This document shows positions 22,361 through 34,400 of a stretch of DNA of 64,000 nt, piece after piece (position 1 is the stretch's first letter; every line of letters begins with the position of its first letter). The stretch covers positions 2,424,652-2,488,651 of the forward strand of contig JAUJYN010000014.1 of assembly GCA_030737835.1 (NCBI GenBank), in the 5' to 3' direction. The DNA is from Acorus gramineus (Eukaryota > Streptophyta > Magnoliopsida > Acorales > Acoraceae). The position numbers and the translations under genes are program-made. Under the pieces are notes generated by a model. The model had not been told where the DNA came from. It did not search any database and worked only from the letters and a program-made list of their open reading frames with translations.

Positions 22361-22880
22361 CTAGTTGTCTTTGTTTTTGTACTTGAGGTGCGATTCTCCC
22401 CAGATAGTCAATATGCGGCCCATAAACGGTAGATGGAGGCACTGATGTCTTGGAGAACAGATTGCCTGGATGCTGTCCTGCCATGGCCGTCCCAGCATTA
22501 GGGGGTATCTTGTATCAATGTTGGCCGGGACCATAGATGGTCTTCCTGGAATGGTTGAAAGCTTGGATAGTGGAGTGCACCGGCTGAACAAAGGGGCGGC
22601 CTCGCTTGGGCATTTCCTGGTAGGTGGAACAAGTCAAGATTGTCGATATCGGATTTTGAAAGGATGTTGGGGTTTGGGTCATGCTCCAGAAAGCCTTCCC
22701 CTTCTCTTCCGGTCCTTCGAGGTCTGCGTGTGTGGGGGTTCTTCGGAGGCTCGGATTCGGTGTGCGCCTTGGCAGGCTTAGTCAAATCATCTCTCGGAAG
22801 GGTGGTGGGTTGGTTTTTTTTGTTCCTGGCTGAGGCGGCCGATAGGTACTCAGGAGGATTCAGGGATGGTTGTGATCGCC
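22361..22880 (-). pseudogene. E2 gag N-terminus joined to a second protease tail
   Basis: The minus-strand reading begins at the presumed primer site and gives LPRDDLTKPAKAHTESEPP and NPNILSKSDIDNLDLFHLPG. It then runs, via a second frame, into RYPLMLGRPWQDSIQAICSP, a protease C-terminal box. A complete protease region follows at 22,348-21,706, so the box is present twice within about 700 bases. Deletion with duplication, or a chimera of two elements, would explain this. Confidence 0.6.
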
Positions 22881-22881
22881 A
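22867..22881 (-). promoter_or_regulatory. Presumed primer-binding site of E2
   Basis: The minus strand reads TGGCGATCACAACCA, two bases after a run ending GAAAGCA at 22,884. It matches the E1 site at 14,001-14,015 except near the 3' end. The tRNA is not identified. Confidence 0.4.
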
Positions 22882-22883
22882 CC

Positions 22884-24450
22884 TGCTTTCCAAAAAGCAG
22901 GAAAAAGTCGGGTGTAGGATTTGATCGCCTTCGTGGGGGAGTTTGTGGGGTCTCCACTCCGAGACACGGGCATGCCGTACACAGAGGTGAAGACATGGAT
23001 CATCTTCTGCTTCGGGAACTTGACTAAAGGAGAGTTGGGACTCAGGGGGGGTTAGGGAAAGTGTCGGCTAGTCAGGTTTAGCCGCCTGGTAGGGGGCGGC
23101 TTGTTATAGAAAGTAGCCGCCTGGGTTAGGGAAAGTAGCCGCCTGGGACTGGTTCAACTTGGGTAGGGTTTGGTTTTTGGGTGTTTAAGCTAGGTGTAAC
23201 CTGGGTTTTGGAGAGTAGATTTGGAGAGTGATTTGGTGTAGGAAATAGGTTTCTCTCTCACTTTCTCTCTCAAGGGTTTTGAAGTGGTGAAGGGTTTGTG
23301 GGTTGATTTGTGAGTGTGAGTATGGACTTATTCTTGGTTGATTGATGATTGTTGATGATGGAAGACGTGCTTGGAGACCCCCTATTTTATAGTAAAAAAA
23401 GGTGTAGGGGAGTGTCCACTGGACAATAGATCAAAATGGATAAAAAGGTGCTTGATTTGACCCCCATTAGATCTTTGTTCTCTAACAATGTCCAGGTGAG
23501 GGGCGGCTACTCTTAAGTAGCCGCCCCCATCATGATCTGCCAAACGTCCCATCTCTGACAAGCGGTGGCTTAGGTCGGTTACTAAGGTTGAACCAGCCAA
23601 GATGGGGCTGCTAAAGGGCACAAACCGCCGTAATCATCAGCATTAAATGCTGCTTTATGTCCCATCCAAGGAGGCAGTTTGGGGTCGGCTATAGGGGCGG
23701 CTATTTGAAACTAGCCGCCCAAATGTAGTTGTTTCCAATATTACTTGAAGTAAATTTTTTTTCTTTGGACGGTCAAAATTAGAATATCTACAATTGTCTC
23801 TCATCGGACGAAGTCTTTGTGTGAAATAGAAATACTTTGATCGATGATAAAAAAAGAGACCCTTATTTTAGCCGGCCCAACCTTCAAGAAGTTTAGATAA
23901 CATGACCGGTACTATTCAAGGAGTTGATTTAGATTGATAGAGGCTAGGTCTTGACTAGAATTTTCAACTGAAAGGATGATCCAGGAGGAATGCGGAAAAA
24001 GTAAAGTAGCGAGTTATCCAACCCTCGGACAGGGTTCTTAGCCATCACGCACGAAGCAGCCCGGCGTCAGTCTCCTTGTGCCTACCGTACGCGTGCTTGG
24101 GTATCTCAGCAAATCAAGGGGATATCGCAGACATAAAGCAAGTAAAGCTATTTGTGTTGGTGAATTAGATCATCTAAAGGATAAAAATTATGGAAAGGAA
24201 CCAGAACTGAAGAGATTCAAATTGAATGGTATTGGAAATGTGGGAAAAGCTTTCAAGAAAGTTGTGTTTGATCAAGCTTTTGGAAATAAACCAATACATG
24301 GTTGTTTGGTTTAGAAAATTTGGAAATAAATGTATTTGTCAGAGGGCAGAGATGGGATGGCTAGTTGATTTTAGCCGGCGCATGGGGGGAGGCGGTATGT
24401 GGTGTTAGCCATCGGATGGGGGGCGGCTAGACGCGACTAGCCGCCGCCCA
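22884..24450 (-). repeat. Tat-type LTR, copy 3 (5' LTR of E2, also bounds E3)
   Basis: This is the third LTR copy, with a TATA box at 23,381-23,392 (CTATAAAATAGG on the minus strand) and a decayed CT run near 23,250. It aligns with copies 1 and 2 but lacks several stretches, such as most of the segment matching 590-720. Palindromes are listed separately. The right edge is an estimate. Confidence 0.68.
23060..23730. repeat. GGCGGCTA palindromes, LTR copy 3
   Basis: Units lie at about 23,062-23,090, 23,092-23,125, 23,497-23,524 (GGCGGCTACTCTTAAGTAGC with a CGCC end) and 23,694-23,719. A further group of three is at 24,352-24,452. The 23,497 unit is close to a perfect palindrome. Confidence 0.78.
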
Positions 24451-24460
24451 TCTGAGTCCC

Positions 24461-24468
24461 TTATAACT
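24461..24468 (+). promoter_or_regulatory. TATA-like box of the E3 PMD gene
   Basis: TTATAACT lies about 207 bases before the ATG at 24,668, matching the E2 spacing. A leader rich in TTCTCT and TCTTCTTC follows. Confidence 0.45.
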
Positions 24469-24667
24469 GAAAAGAGGGACCTTCTCTCTACCCACGTTTT
24501 CAAAACGGTTTCTTTCCCTCTCTTCTTCTTCTCTTCCGTTTTAAACCAAAAAAAAATTGGTTTTCTTATCTTTGATTCGCCCTAGATCACCTCTTTCTTC
24601 TTGATTTCAAAACCCTAAAAACCTTTTGGGTTCTCCTTTTTCTTGTGAAATTGTGAAATCGGGAGAG

Positions 24668-27600
24668 ATGACGAAGGGGAAGAGGACGACTTCGATGATG
24701 AAGCATCTCCGGTCTTCACGAGAGCAAAGGAGGGCTGCCTCGGGGTCTAGCTCATCGGAGAGCGATGGTTCGAAGAGGAGGGTCGCGGAGGAGATAACCT
24801 GAATGGCGGAGACACCATTGGTGGGCGCGGGTGAGGGTACAGGGGCGTCCTCGGGGGTTGTCCCAGGGGTAGGGAGTAGTGTGATAGGGTATACACGCAA
24901 GAGGAGGCGTGGGGGTCCATCAGTGGTGGCCGAAGGTCCGGGTTTGGAGGCTGAAGGATCAGCCGAAGGTGTTGTTAGAGAGGTTGGGGCTGAGAGGGTG
25001 GCGGGTATTAGTGAGGAGCAAGCCCGTATCTTGGGCGAGGTCTTCGGCGAGGATGAGGGGGGTCTAGGTGAGGGTGAGACCCAGGTGAGGGGTGAGGAGG
25101 ATGTGAGGAGGGCTATGGAGGACTATGAAGTGTTCTCCTCTGGTGCGATGGGTGTGGAGGGAAGTGAGGGTGTTGGGGTTGGGGCTGAAGAGGCCGTGGG
25201 TGTGGATGCAGTGGCCACGGGGACCGGTGCTGAGGTTGAGACCGAGGAGGCCATGGTTGAGGAGGAGGGGGATGATGAGGAGGGAGACGACGATGGGATG
25301 GACGATCCCGACGAGGCTGAGGCGGAGGCTCCTGGAGCCATACGAGCCGTGGTATGTCCTTTATTCCCTTTTGCATGCTATCCTTATGAGTTAGTAGCTT
25401 GGGCATATATTAGGCTATGGTGTGTACATGATCATAAAAGAAAAAGGAATGCATAGTGGAAAACTTGATTCATCACGATGGGATTTGTAAGTGTAGTACG
25501 TAGTTTATAGAAGGGGGATAAGCTTTCGTCCAAATATTATTTTTACTATGTATATATATATATATATAAAGGCATGGTCGTGGGATTTGTATATGCATGC
25601 GTATATGAGTTTAGGGGAAGGACAATTTTTGAAATAAGTATGCTTCTAGGTGTGATAGTAATATAGGATGGTAGGTAAGCATGCGTTTATGATCACGGTG
25701 GGAGTTTATAAGCATGCTTTATAGGGATGAATAGTTTTCTATAACAAAGAAAAAGAAAATGTGTTTGTGTAGTTTTAAGCATGGTAAATCTTGAATAGTC
25801 TTTGGTTGTTTTTTTTTTTTTTTTTTTTTTTGGGGGGGGGGGGGGGAGAGAAGGGGTGTATTTTACGTTTGAATATTTCATGCTTTGTTTAATTTCTTTG
25901 TATATGAGAATTTTTTACTAAGCATGGTTTAGAATGAAAATTTTGTTTTAGGATTCTCACCTTTCGGATGTCTTTTGTTTTGGACTAACCCATTTCTTCT
26001 GTTGTTTCAGCGGCCGAATTGTATTCGAGCCTTGTGGCATGGGACGAAGAGGTGGTATGACGCCCTAAGGCCGGAGGAGAGGAGCCTAGTGGATGGAGCG
26101 GGCTTTCGCTCCTTCTTTCTGATTGAGCCCTTCCACATTCACCGCCATTATTTGGAGGCGTTGGCGGAGAGATGGGATCCGAAGAGCTGCGCCTTCATCC
26201 TCCCCACGAGTGCAGTGATTCCGACGTTGGAGGACGTCCAGCGGATCACTGGTCTTCCAGTTTTAGGAGAGGCGGTGATTGCGGCTACATGTGCTGATTA
26301 TAAGACCCTCTTCCAAGAGCTTATTAGGGAGTGGGAGGTCGTGGAGCGGGAGAGGACGCTGAACTGAATCCCTCTAGGCCAGTTGTCGAGGTGGTACGGC
26401 CTTGGTTCCTTCACGCAGCGCCAGAAGGCCAAAGCAGCGACCATCTATGAGAGGAGGAGGTTGATGATCGAGGCTAGAGAGGCGGCCCCTGGAGGTGAGG
26501 GCATTCTTCCTCTATTTCTTCGCTCGGATTCTCTTCTCGACGGCTTCTGGCAAGGTCTGCTCTCATTCTCTGCTGTTGATGAGGGATCTAGAGACCATGG
26601 GACGCTTCGCTTGGGGAGCCGCGATGCTTGCCCACCTCTTTGCGGAACTCTCGAAGAAGGTGAAGAGGGCGGGGGCAAGAACCTTGGCGGTTTTGCTGCA
26701 TTTCTATAGGTATATTTTAGTGAAGATAGAAATGATTTTACTTATGTTTATTTACTTCACCTGACTTTGGTTTTGACTTTCTTTCCACAGATTTTTAGGT
26801 ACGAGCACTTTGCCATTACTGGTCCGACTCAGCTGGTTTTGAACCGCGCCTTGCCTTGGGCCATGAGATGGGCACCTCCAGGGGCTTCCCGCCTACGTTG
26901 TCTTGCGCAGTTTCGGGAGGCCTTCTGGGCTTTGAGAGAAGAAGAGGTATATATTCTATCTTTTCTGCTTTTATCGAGTTTTCTTTAAATTAAGCTCTCT
27001 TCCTTATGTCTGTTATATATTGTAGATGACTTGGAGGCCCTATACTGAGGAGGCAATCCCTGAGGAGCTGTTGCCGGACATCTGGGTGATCTTTTTCAAC
27101 GAGGTGGTCTTTCATGCGAACAGCCAGGTGGTCTGCCAGCTTGGGTATCATCAGTGGGTGCATGTCGACCTGCCGAAGCGTCCTTCGATCCCGGTAGCTG
27201 GAATTTCTCGGGACACAAACCTCCCAAGGAATTATGTGACATATGTGGCGAGATGGGTGAGCAGGGGGACTCTGGTGGAGCGTCGTCTTGAGGTGGTTAG
27301 CAGCGAGAAGTACATGGCTTGGTATCGCTAGGAATATGTCGACATCCTCAGGACTATGGAGGAGGAGATCCCGGACGCCTACGTAAGAGAAGCTCACTCT
27401 CTTCTTTGTCTTTTCTTTTCTTCTACTCCATATTAAAAGATGTGTTCTTGGTGTAGGCTGAGCTAAATGAGTTGGAGAAGAAGCTTAAGGCTGCCAACGA
27501 GCACCTCCAAGCACGGGCCGGGCAGGTAGAGGGTTTGCGAGTGCAGAGGCGACGCTTACAGGACCAAGTTCGAGTCCTTGAGGCTCAGGTGGATGCTCTG

Positions 27601-28438
27601 TCGAGGGCAAGAGCCGATTGCGCTTCTTCCTCCTCTACTCCTCCTCCGACCAGTGTCCTCGATCGAGAGCTCGAGTTGGCGAACGAGCTATGCATGGTCT
27701 GAGGCGAGCTCCTGGCTACTCGGATGGAGCTTGATCTTGCCAGGGAGAGGGTTGCCAGAGCCGAGGACGAGGTGGACCAGTTGAGGTCCGACAGATCGTC
27801 GAGGGAGGAGGTGTTAGACCAGCTGCGGTATGGGATGGTGTCGAGAGAGGAGGAGTCATCCATTCTACGCCATGAGCGAGACTCCCTCCAGTCTAGAGTG
27901 TCGGAGTTGGAGGCGTCAGCCGGCATGCCTGGTGGTTTGATGGGAGATCTGGTTCGCTCTCTCCAAGCAGCTGGGGACAGGGATCGGGAGGCTCTCAGGG
28001 TCTCGGAGGCGAGGACACGGGAGCTGGAAAAGAGAGGTTGGGAGCGGCCGAGGATCGATCCAGAAGCATGGAGAGACGCTTTTGTTAGAGGTTGGAGAGA
28101 AGAGATCGGGAAATGCAGCAAGTCCACCTCTGGGAGGCCGCTATACGAGGGAAGTTGGTTTGGGGAGGGTCTATGACGGAGGCGGATCTCGACCTTCTCC
28201 CTCTCGAGCCTGACCATTCAGTCACTGCCACCCTAGCCACTGGAGCCACTTTCAATTGAGCCTCCCATCCATCAGCGACCTGGAGTCGTGGGATATATGT
28301 GAGGGCGGCTTCTACGGTCCGTGAGACTCCTGCTGCTCCAGATGTTCATGAAGCCCGGTCTTCTCACCAGCCACCGCTTCCTTCAGGCCAGGATGCTCCT
28401 CCTTCGACCTAGCCTCCTGGGGATGATGACACTCCTAG
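24668..28438 (+). pseudogene. PMD coiled-coil gene of E3 (five exons, broken)
   Basis: Exons inferred from GT/AG sites are 24,668-25,351, 26,011-26,709, 26,791-26,946, 27,026-27,382 and 27,457-28,438. Exon 1 is acidic with an IGYTRKRRRGG patch. Exon 2 gives RALWHGTKRWYDALRPEE, FRSFFLIEPFHIHRHYLEAL and ITGLPVLGEAVIAAT, the best preserved PMD stretch in the window. Exon 3 contains LPWAMRWAPPGASRLRCL, and exon 4 GYHQWVHVDLPKRPS. Exon 5 is a coiled coil (EKKLKAANEHLQAR and RERVARAEDEVDQLRSD) with a Pro/Ser-rich tail. Lesions include a TGA at 24,800-24,802, a TGA at 26,365-26,367, frameshifts near 26,490 and in exon 5, and a TGA in exon 5 near 27,700. All intron borders keep GT and AG. Confidence 0.75.
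25809..25848. repeat. T/G homopolymer tract in E3 PMD intron 1
   Basis: About 26 T are followed by about 14 G in intron 1. E4 has a shorter C run at 34,164-34,180 in its intron 1 (opposite strand). It is probably unstable and may be an assembly weak point. Confidence 0.85.
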
Positions 28439-30374
28439 GTATATTTTTTGTGTCCTGATTTTGGTAGAAGAAATGTATATATGCAAGGAATTCATGCATT
28501 TCTTCTTTTCTTTTGGCTCGGGTGATCATTTTGATGGTGCATAGCTCAAGACATTGGAGTTGGAGCTCTTTTGGTGGACCTATCCTTTTTTGCTTTGTAT
28601 AGGGACTTTCTTTCATGTAGCTTTTTATGTTTTAGGGACAATTTATGTCTACGTGCTTTGTGGGACAATTTTCTAGTTTTAGCCACCCTTGGTCTGGGGG
28701 TTTTTACCTTGGGAGATGAAAGGGTTGGGGTCGGCATGTTGAAAATAGCCACCTGAGATCCGACGGCTTGTGGGATGTAGCCGCCCCCTGCCTGGGGCAA
28801 CTTCCTGTTTCTACTACTCATCTGCTGTTGCTGAAAGTGTTTGTGAGTGTTTGGCCAACCTTCAAAAACCTGTAAAAACATTCTTTCCATAGACCAAGTG
28901 TTAAATTTGTCCGGATTGTGCCCCTGCACTGACTTTCGAGCCTTTCTTGTTCGAATTGTCAAGGGCTACAACCCATCTAAGGTAATTTAAAAGTAAGGGA
29001 AAAAAGTGTGAGAAACCATGCTCGACATAAAGAGGAGGGAGTCTAAGAGACTCTATGCATGAGAGAATTTGTGAGAATAAAAAAGACTCTGAGGTGCGTA
29101 TGAGAGTGGGGCAATTTTCCTTCTCAAATGTGTGTGGAAGGGTATGAAATGAAAGTAATAGGGGCAATTTTCTTTTTAATTGTGGTATTTTGGGGAAAAT
29201 TGAATGCCTAAATGGTTGGAAAAGGAAGATGCAACCTTATGCATAGGGGTGAGTGGCATAGGGGAGCCTTTTAATTCTTCAAAGGATCTCTTATGTAAGA
29301 GGGCAATATTTTCAATTTTCTTAAGTAAAAGATGCCATTATGTCCCTGAAGAGGGGCCCTTGTGGTCACCTATGTCCAAACCAGGATTGTATTTGAAAGG
29401 TTTTGGCCTCAGGTGTCAATTCCTCAAGTTCATGGTTCTCAAATGCTTGATCATATTATTCTAAACATGCTGGGAAATCCATGAATGCACCAAGATTTAA
29501 GTCAAGTAAGCTTCCTTTAGATGGGCAAGTGTTTTAAGTAAACTCATGTGAATGTGTGCTGTCGTAAACATAGGAAAAGGTCTATCTTTGGTTGAGATTT
29601 CTCCCTTCCGAATAGACATAGTTCAATTCCAACTCCAAAGCAAGAAATACAAGGGTGGGGGGTGAATGGGGTGAGAGTAATATCTTCCTTTGGGGCAATA
29701 TTTTAGAGTTATCCCAGTCTGGCATATGTCTTACTTTCTAGGTCCCTCTGGCTTTCTTCTTTTTATCACTTCTTTATAAGTGTGGAGAGTACAGCCCGCC
29801 GGGTGTGTACCCGTGTTTTGAGTGGAGAGTACAATCCGTTTGCTTGGATGTGTACTAGTATAGCCTTTTGTTCAGCATATACTATGCGTAAAGGCGTTTG
29901 CGCCTGCTAAAGTAGAGAGTTTAACCCGTTGTCTGGGTATTGTTTTGATCTTTGGCCTCTCATTGCCGTTCTTTTTTTTTTTTCTTTTGAGGGGGGTGCT
30001 TTTCTGTTTTTCACCCTTGTTCTTTTCTGCTTCCCCTCTAGAAGTGTTTATATAGTGCCAGAGCCAGTTTTGGGACATATGCCTGGTCCAGGTAATTCCT
30101 CATTTTGCCTTTGGGTTGATACGAGTGAGGGCGAGAATAAGGGGAGATGCTTTGGGTTTAAAAAATTGTCTCAGTCTACAGGTAGGCAATTTTTCCTTTT
30201 ATCAGATAAACCAATTCCTAAGTCATACTGGTGTGATGAAAGTGGTATGAGTGGTGGATATATGAGCTCAAATAAAATACAAGTTATCTTTGAGAGTCTT
30301 ATAATTCTATCGTCAGGTGCTAAACACTGGAAATCACAGGGAGGAAGAATAATATTTCTCAAGTATTGAGAGTT
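28439..30374. other. E3 spacer between the PMD gene and integrase
   Basis: No gene is seen. The spacer aligns along most of its length with 5,393-7,734, and keeps the palindromes at 28,730-28,800 and the GAGAGTACAG repeats near 29,784-29,830. A stretch present in E1 near 5,880-6,000 is shortened here. Confidence 0.65.
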
Positions 30375-31001
30375 TCATGCATGGAATTTCTTTAGATAAA
30401 GTGCATTCCACGAACCTGAGACTTCGACTCCTTCGGCGTCTACCAAGCGGTAGGCATTCCCAGAGTAGGCATGGGTGATCACATAGGATCCCTCCCATGT
30501 GGGTTGCAGCTTGCCTCTGGGGTGGGGCTGTCTTGATGGCATAATTTGCTTGAGTACTAGCTCCCCAGTTTTAAATTTTCTCTGTATTACTTTGTTTTCA
30601 AATGCCCTTGCCACCCTCTTCTATTAGGCCTGGGCATGGTCTGCGGCTCTTAACCTCTTTTTGTATAACAGCTCGAGGCGTAGCAGGAGCGCTTCTTTGC
30701 GCTCTTCGATCTGCAGGTCTTCTTCTAAAACTATTATTCTTAAGGATGGGATAAGAATTTCGTAAGGTACTACCGCTTCTACCCTGAATGTGAGTGAAAA
30801 TGGGGTCTGGCCGGTGGGTGTTCAGATAGAGGTTCGGTAAGCCCAGAGGGCATCAACTAACTTGTCTAGCCAGTCAGTAGCTTTGTGGGTTTCTACTGTC
30901 TTTTTTTATGATTCTGAGCAAGGTTTTGTTGGTGGCCTCTGCTTGCCCATTTCCCTGGGGGTAATATGGTGTGGAGTGATGAAGTTCTATGTGGTGTTTA
31001 A
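30375..31001 (-). pseudogene. E3 integrase C-terminal half, truncated
   Basis: The reading 30,614-30,375 ends the integrase, with VIQRKFKTGELVLKQI, PRGKLQPTWEGSYVI and AYRLVDAEGVEVSGSW. Upstream, at about 30,915-30,990, the core fragment reads [14 protein letters not shown] and keeps the catalytic Glu that E1 has lost. The match to E1 (8,164-8,320) stops at about 31,001, where inverted E4 sequence begins; the rest of pol is absent. Confidence 0.78.
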
Positions 31002-31006
31002 TTTCA
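31001..31006. other. Inversion junction between E3 and E4
   Basis: Left of this point the sequence matches E1 integrase (up to the bases equal to about 8,320). Right of it, it matches the reverse complement of the E1 spacer from about 5,825 downward. No target duplication or other element lies between the two pieces. Confidence 0.75.
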
Positions 31007-31465
31007 TCCATTCGTCCATGAATCAAACCTACGAAACCAAAACTCATTCACACCAATACACATCCACCTAAATTAAAAGACCTTTCAAAACACTAAAACA
31101 TCCGTGTCAATTACACCAAACCATGCATGTGGAAAGCTAAAAGATTATCCCATAAAGATATAAACATAAATTGTCCCTAAAACATAAAAATTGCACAAAA
31201 CAAAGTCTTTATAAAGGGAAAGAAAAGACAGATCCACCAAGGGCTCCAAATCCAAATGTCTTGAGCTATCCATAATCGAAATAATCACATGAACCAAAAG
31301 AGAAGAAGAAAACAAAAATTCTTTACCACACACCTATGATGAGTTTTCTATTAAGACCAAGACAAAAATCACCCTAGAGATGAATAGCTCAAGAGAGGAA
31401 TGAAAATTAAACCCATTGCCATAAAAACCAAAGTTCCCTACCAAAGGCTAAAGAAAAGAATATAC

Positions 31466-34400
31466 GTTGGAGTGTCGTCGTCCCCGGGAGGCTGGGTCGA
31501 AGGTGGAGCATCCTGTCTTGAAGGAAGCGGTGGCTGGTGAGAAGACTGGGCTTCTTGAACATCTGGAGCAGCAGAAGTCTCACGGACCGAAGAAGCCGCC
31601 TTCTCATATATCCCACGACTCCGGGTCGCTGATGGGTGGGAAGCTCGAATGAAGGTTGCTCCGGTGGCTAGAGAGGCAAAGACCGAGTGGTCAGGCTCGA
31701 GAGGGAGAAGGTCGAGATCCGCCTCCATCATAGACCCTCCCCTGACCAACTTTCCTCGCATAGTGGCCTCCCAGAGATGGACTTGCTGCATATCCCAATC
31801 TCTTCTCTCCAACCTCTGACGAAGGCGGCTCTCCATGCTTCTGGATCAATCCTCGGCCATCCTCAACCTCTCTTCCATCTCCCGTGCTCTCGCCTCCAAG
31901 GCCCTGAAGTGAACGAACCAGGTCCCCCATCAAACCACCAGGCACGCCGGCCGACATCTCCAACTCTGACACTCTAGCGTGGAAGGAGTCCTGCTCACAA
32001 CCTAGAGTGGAAGACTCCACCTCCCTCAGCCTGATACGAGACCACAGCTGGTCCATCTCCTCCTCTCTCAAAGCTCTCTCAGACCGCAACAGGTCCACCT
32101 CGTCCTCGGCCCTCGCGTCCCTCTCCCTAGCCTGATCACGCTCCATCCGAGTGGTCAGGAGCTCACTCCAGGCCACGCCTAACTCGTCCATTAATTCAAG
32201 CTCTCGATCAGAGGCCATGGACGGAGGAGGAGCAGAAGAGGAAGAAGCACCGTCGGCTCTTGCTCTCGACAGAGCATATCAACCTGAGCCTCAAGGACCT
32301 GAACCCTCTCCTACAGGCGTCGCCTCTGCACCCGCAACCCTCTACCAGCCCGGTCCGTGCTTGGAGGTGCTCATTGGCAGTCTTGAGTTTCTTCTCCAAC
32401 TCATTCAACTCAACCTACAAAAGAAGATACATTTTAAAAAAGCACAAGGAGAAGAAAAATAAAAGGGAAAAAGAAAGGGAAAAGAGATTTTCTTACATAG
32501 GCGTCTGGGATCTCCTCACTGCTAGTCACCTCGGGACGGAGCTCCACCAGAGTCACCCTGCTCACCAATCCCGCCACATATGTTGCATAATTTCTCGGGA
32601 GGTTCGTGTTCCAAAGAATTTTTGGCTACCGAGATCGGAGGACGCTTCGGCAGATCAACGGGCACCCACTGATGAGACCCAAGTTGACGGACGACACGGC
32701 TGATCGCGTGAAAGACAACCTCATTAAAGAAGATCAGCCAAACGTCCCTCGACAGCTCCTCCAGGACCTCCTCCTCCGTGTAGGGCCTCCAAATCATCTT
32801 CAAAGAAATAAGAAGAGAGCTTAGTCAAAAGAAAATCAAATAAAAGTCAGAGATCCAGAAATTATACCTCTTCTTCTTTCAAAACACGGAAAGCTTCTCG
32901 AAATTGCGTTAAGCGACGCAAACGAGAAGATCCTGGAGGCGCCCACCTCATGGCCCAAGGGAGAGCACGGTCAAAAGGCGCCGGAGTAGGACGATTGATG
33001 GCAAAATTCTCATATCCAAAGACCTACAGGAAAAGAATTATTAGAATCAAGTGAAACAAGTCAAAAGAAAAATATTTTCCTTTACACTAACTCATACCTG
33101 AAGGAAGGCCGCAAATCCACTGGGGTTCTTACCCCCAGCTCTCTTCACCTTCTTCGAGAGCTCCGTGAAGAGGTGGGCGAGCATCGTCGCGCCCCACGCG
33201 AAACAGCCCATGGCCCCCAAGGTCCCCATCAGCAGCAAGAAGTGGGAGGATACCTTGTCCAAAGCCGTCGAGAAGAGGACCCGACCGAAGAAATAGAGGA
33301 AGAACACTCTCAACTCCCTCCATGCCCTCTGTGGGCACACGGCCGCCTCTCTCGCCTCGACCATCAACCTCCTCCTCTCATAGCTGGCCGCAGCCTCACC
33401 CTTCTGACGCTGTGTGAAGGAACCAAGGCCATACTGCCTCGACAACCGGCCTAAGGGGATCCAGTTCAGCGTCCTCTCCTACCCCACAAACTCCCACTCT
33501 CCAATCAGCTCTTGGAAGAGAGCCCTGTAGTAGGCACGTGTAGCCGCGATCACCGCCTCTTTTGAAACCGGAAGACCAGTGATCCGCTGGACATCCTCCA
33601 ACGTCGGCATCACTGCACCCGTAGGGAGAATGAAGGCGCAGCTCTCTAGGTTCCACAGCTCCGCCAACGCCTCTAGATACAGACGGTGGACATGGAATGG
33701 CTAGATCAAAAAGAAGGAACGGAAGCCCCCGCTCCATCCACCAAGTTCCTCTCCTCCATCATTAGAGCATCATACCATCTCTTGGTCCCATGCCACAAAG
33801 CTCGTATGTGGTTCGGTCGCTGAAAAAGAAATGGAAAAAGAGGTAGGGTAGATAAAAATATTCAGAAGGTAAGAATACTTCAAAATTTACTTAAAACCAT
33901 GCTTAAGTTAAACATCAACAACTACGAACATCAAAGCATGAAATATAAATTAACTCTTTTTACCCTGAATCATATACCGTCTTATCCCACCATGGTCTAT
34001 CTCTTTAAACATACTTAAATTAATCATAGTAAACACATGCTACAACATCGTGAAAATACGAACTCAACGTATTGGTCTCACCAAAGTCTCTATATCATGC
34101 TTACATTTCATTTCTTTTTTCCACTGTGCCTATTATAAATGTATGCGTACATGATAAAAATTGTCCCCCCCCCCCCCCTTTTTCCATATAAAACCCACCA
34201 TAACAATTTCAAACATGATAAAAGAACTTGTACATGCTTTATTCCTTTAAGTTACACGCTTGTTTTACCTCACATCCCACCGTGATCATCTTGTCTATAT
34301 ACACAAAACAAACATACCTATTAAAAACACATATAAACATCTCTTACACATTATAAATGCAAGTCTAAGGGAATTAAGGCATACCATGGCTCGTGTAGCC

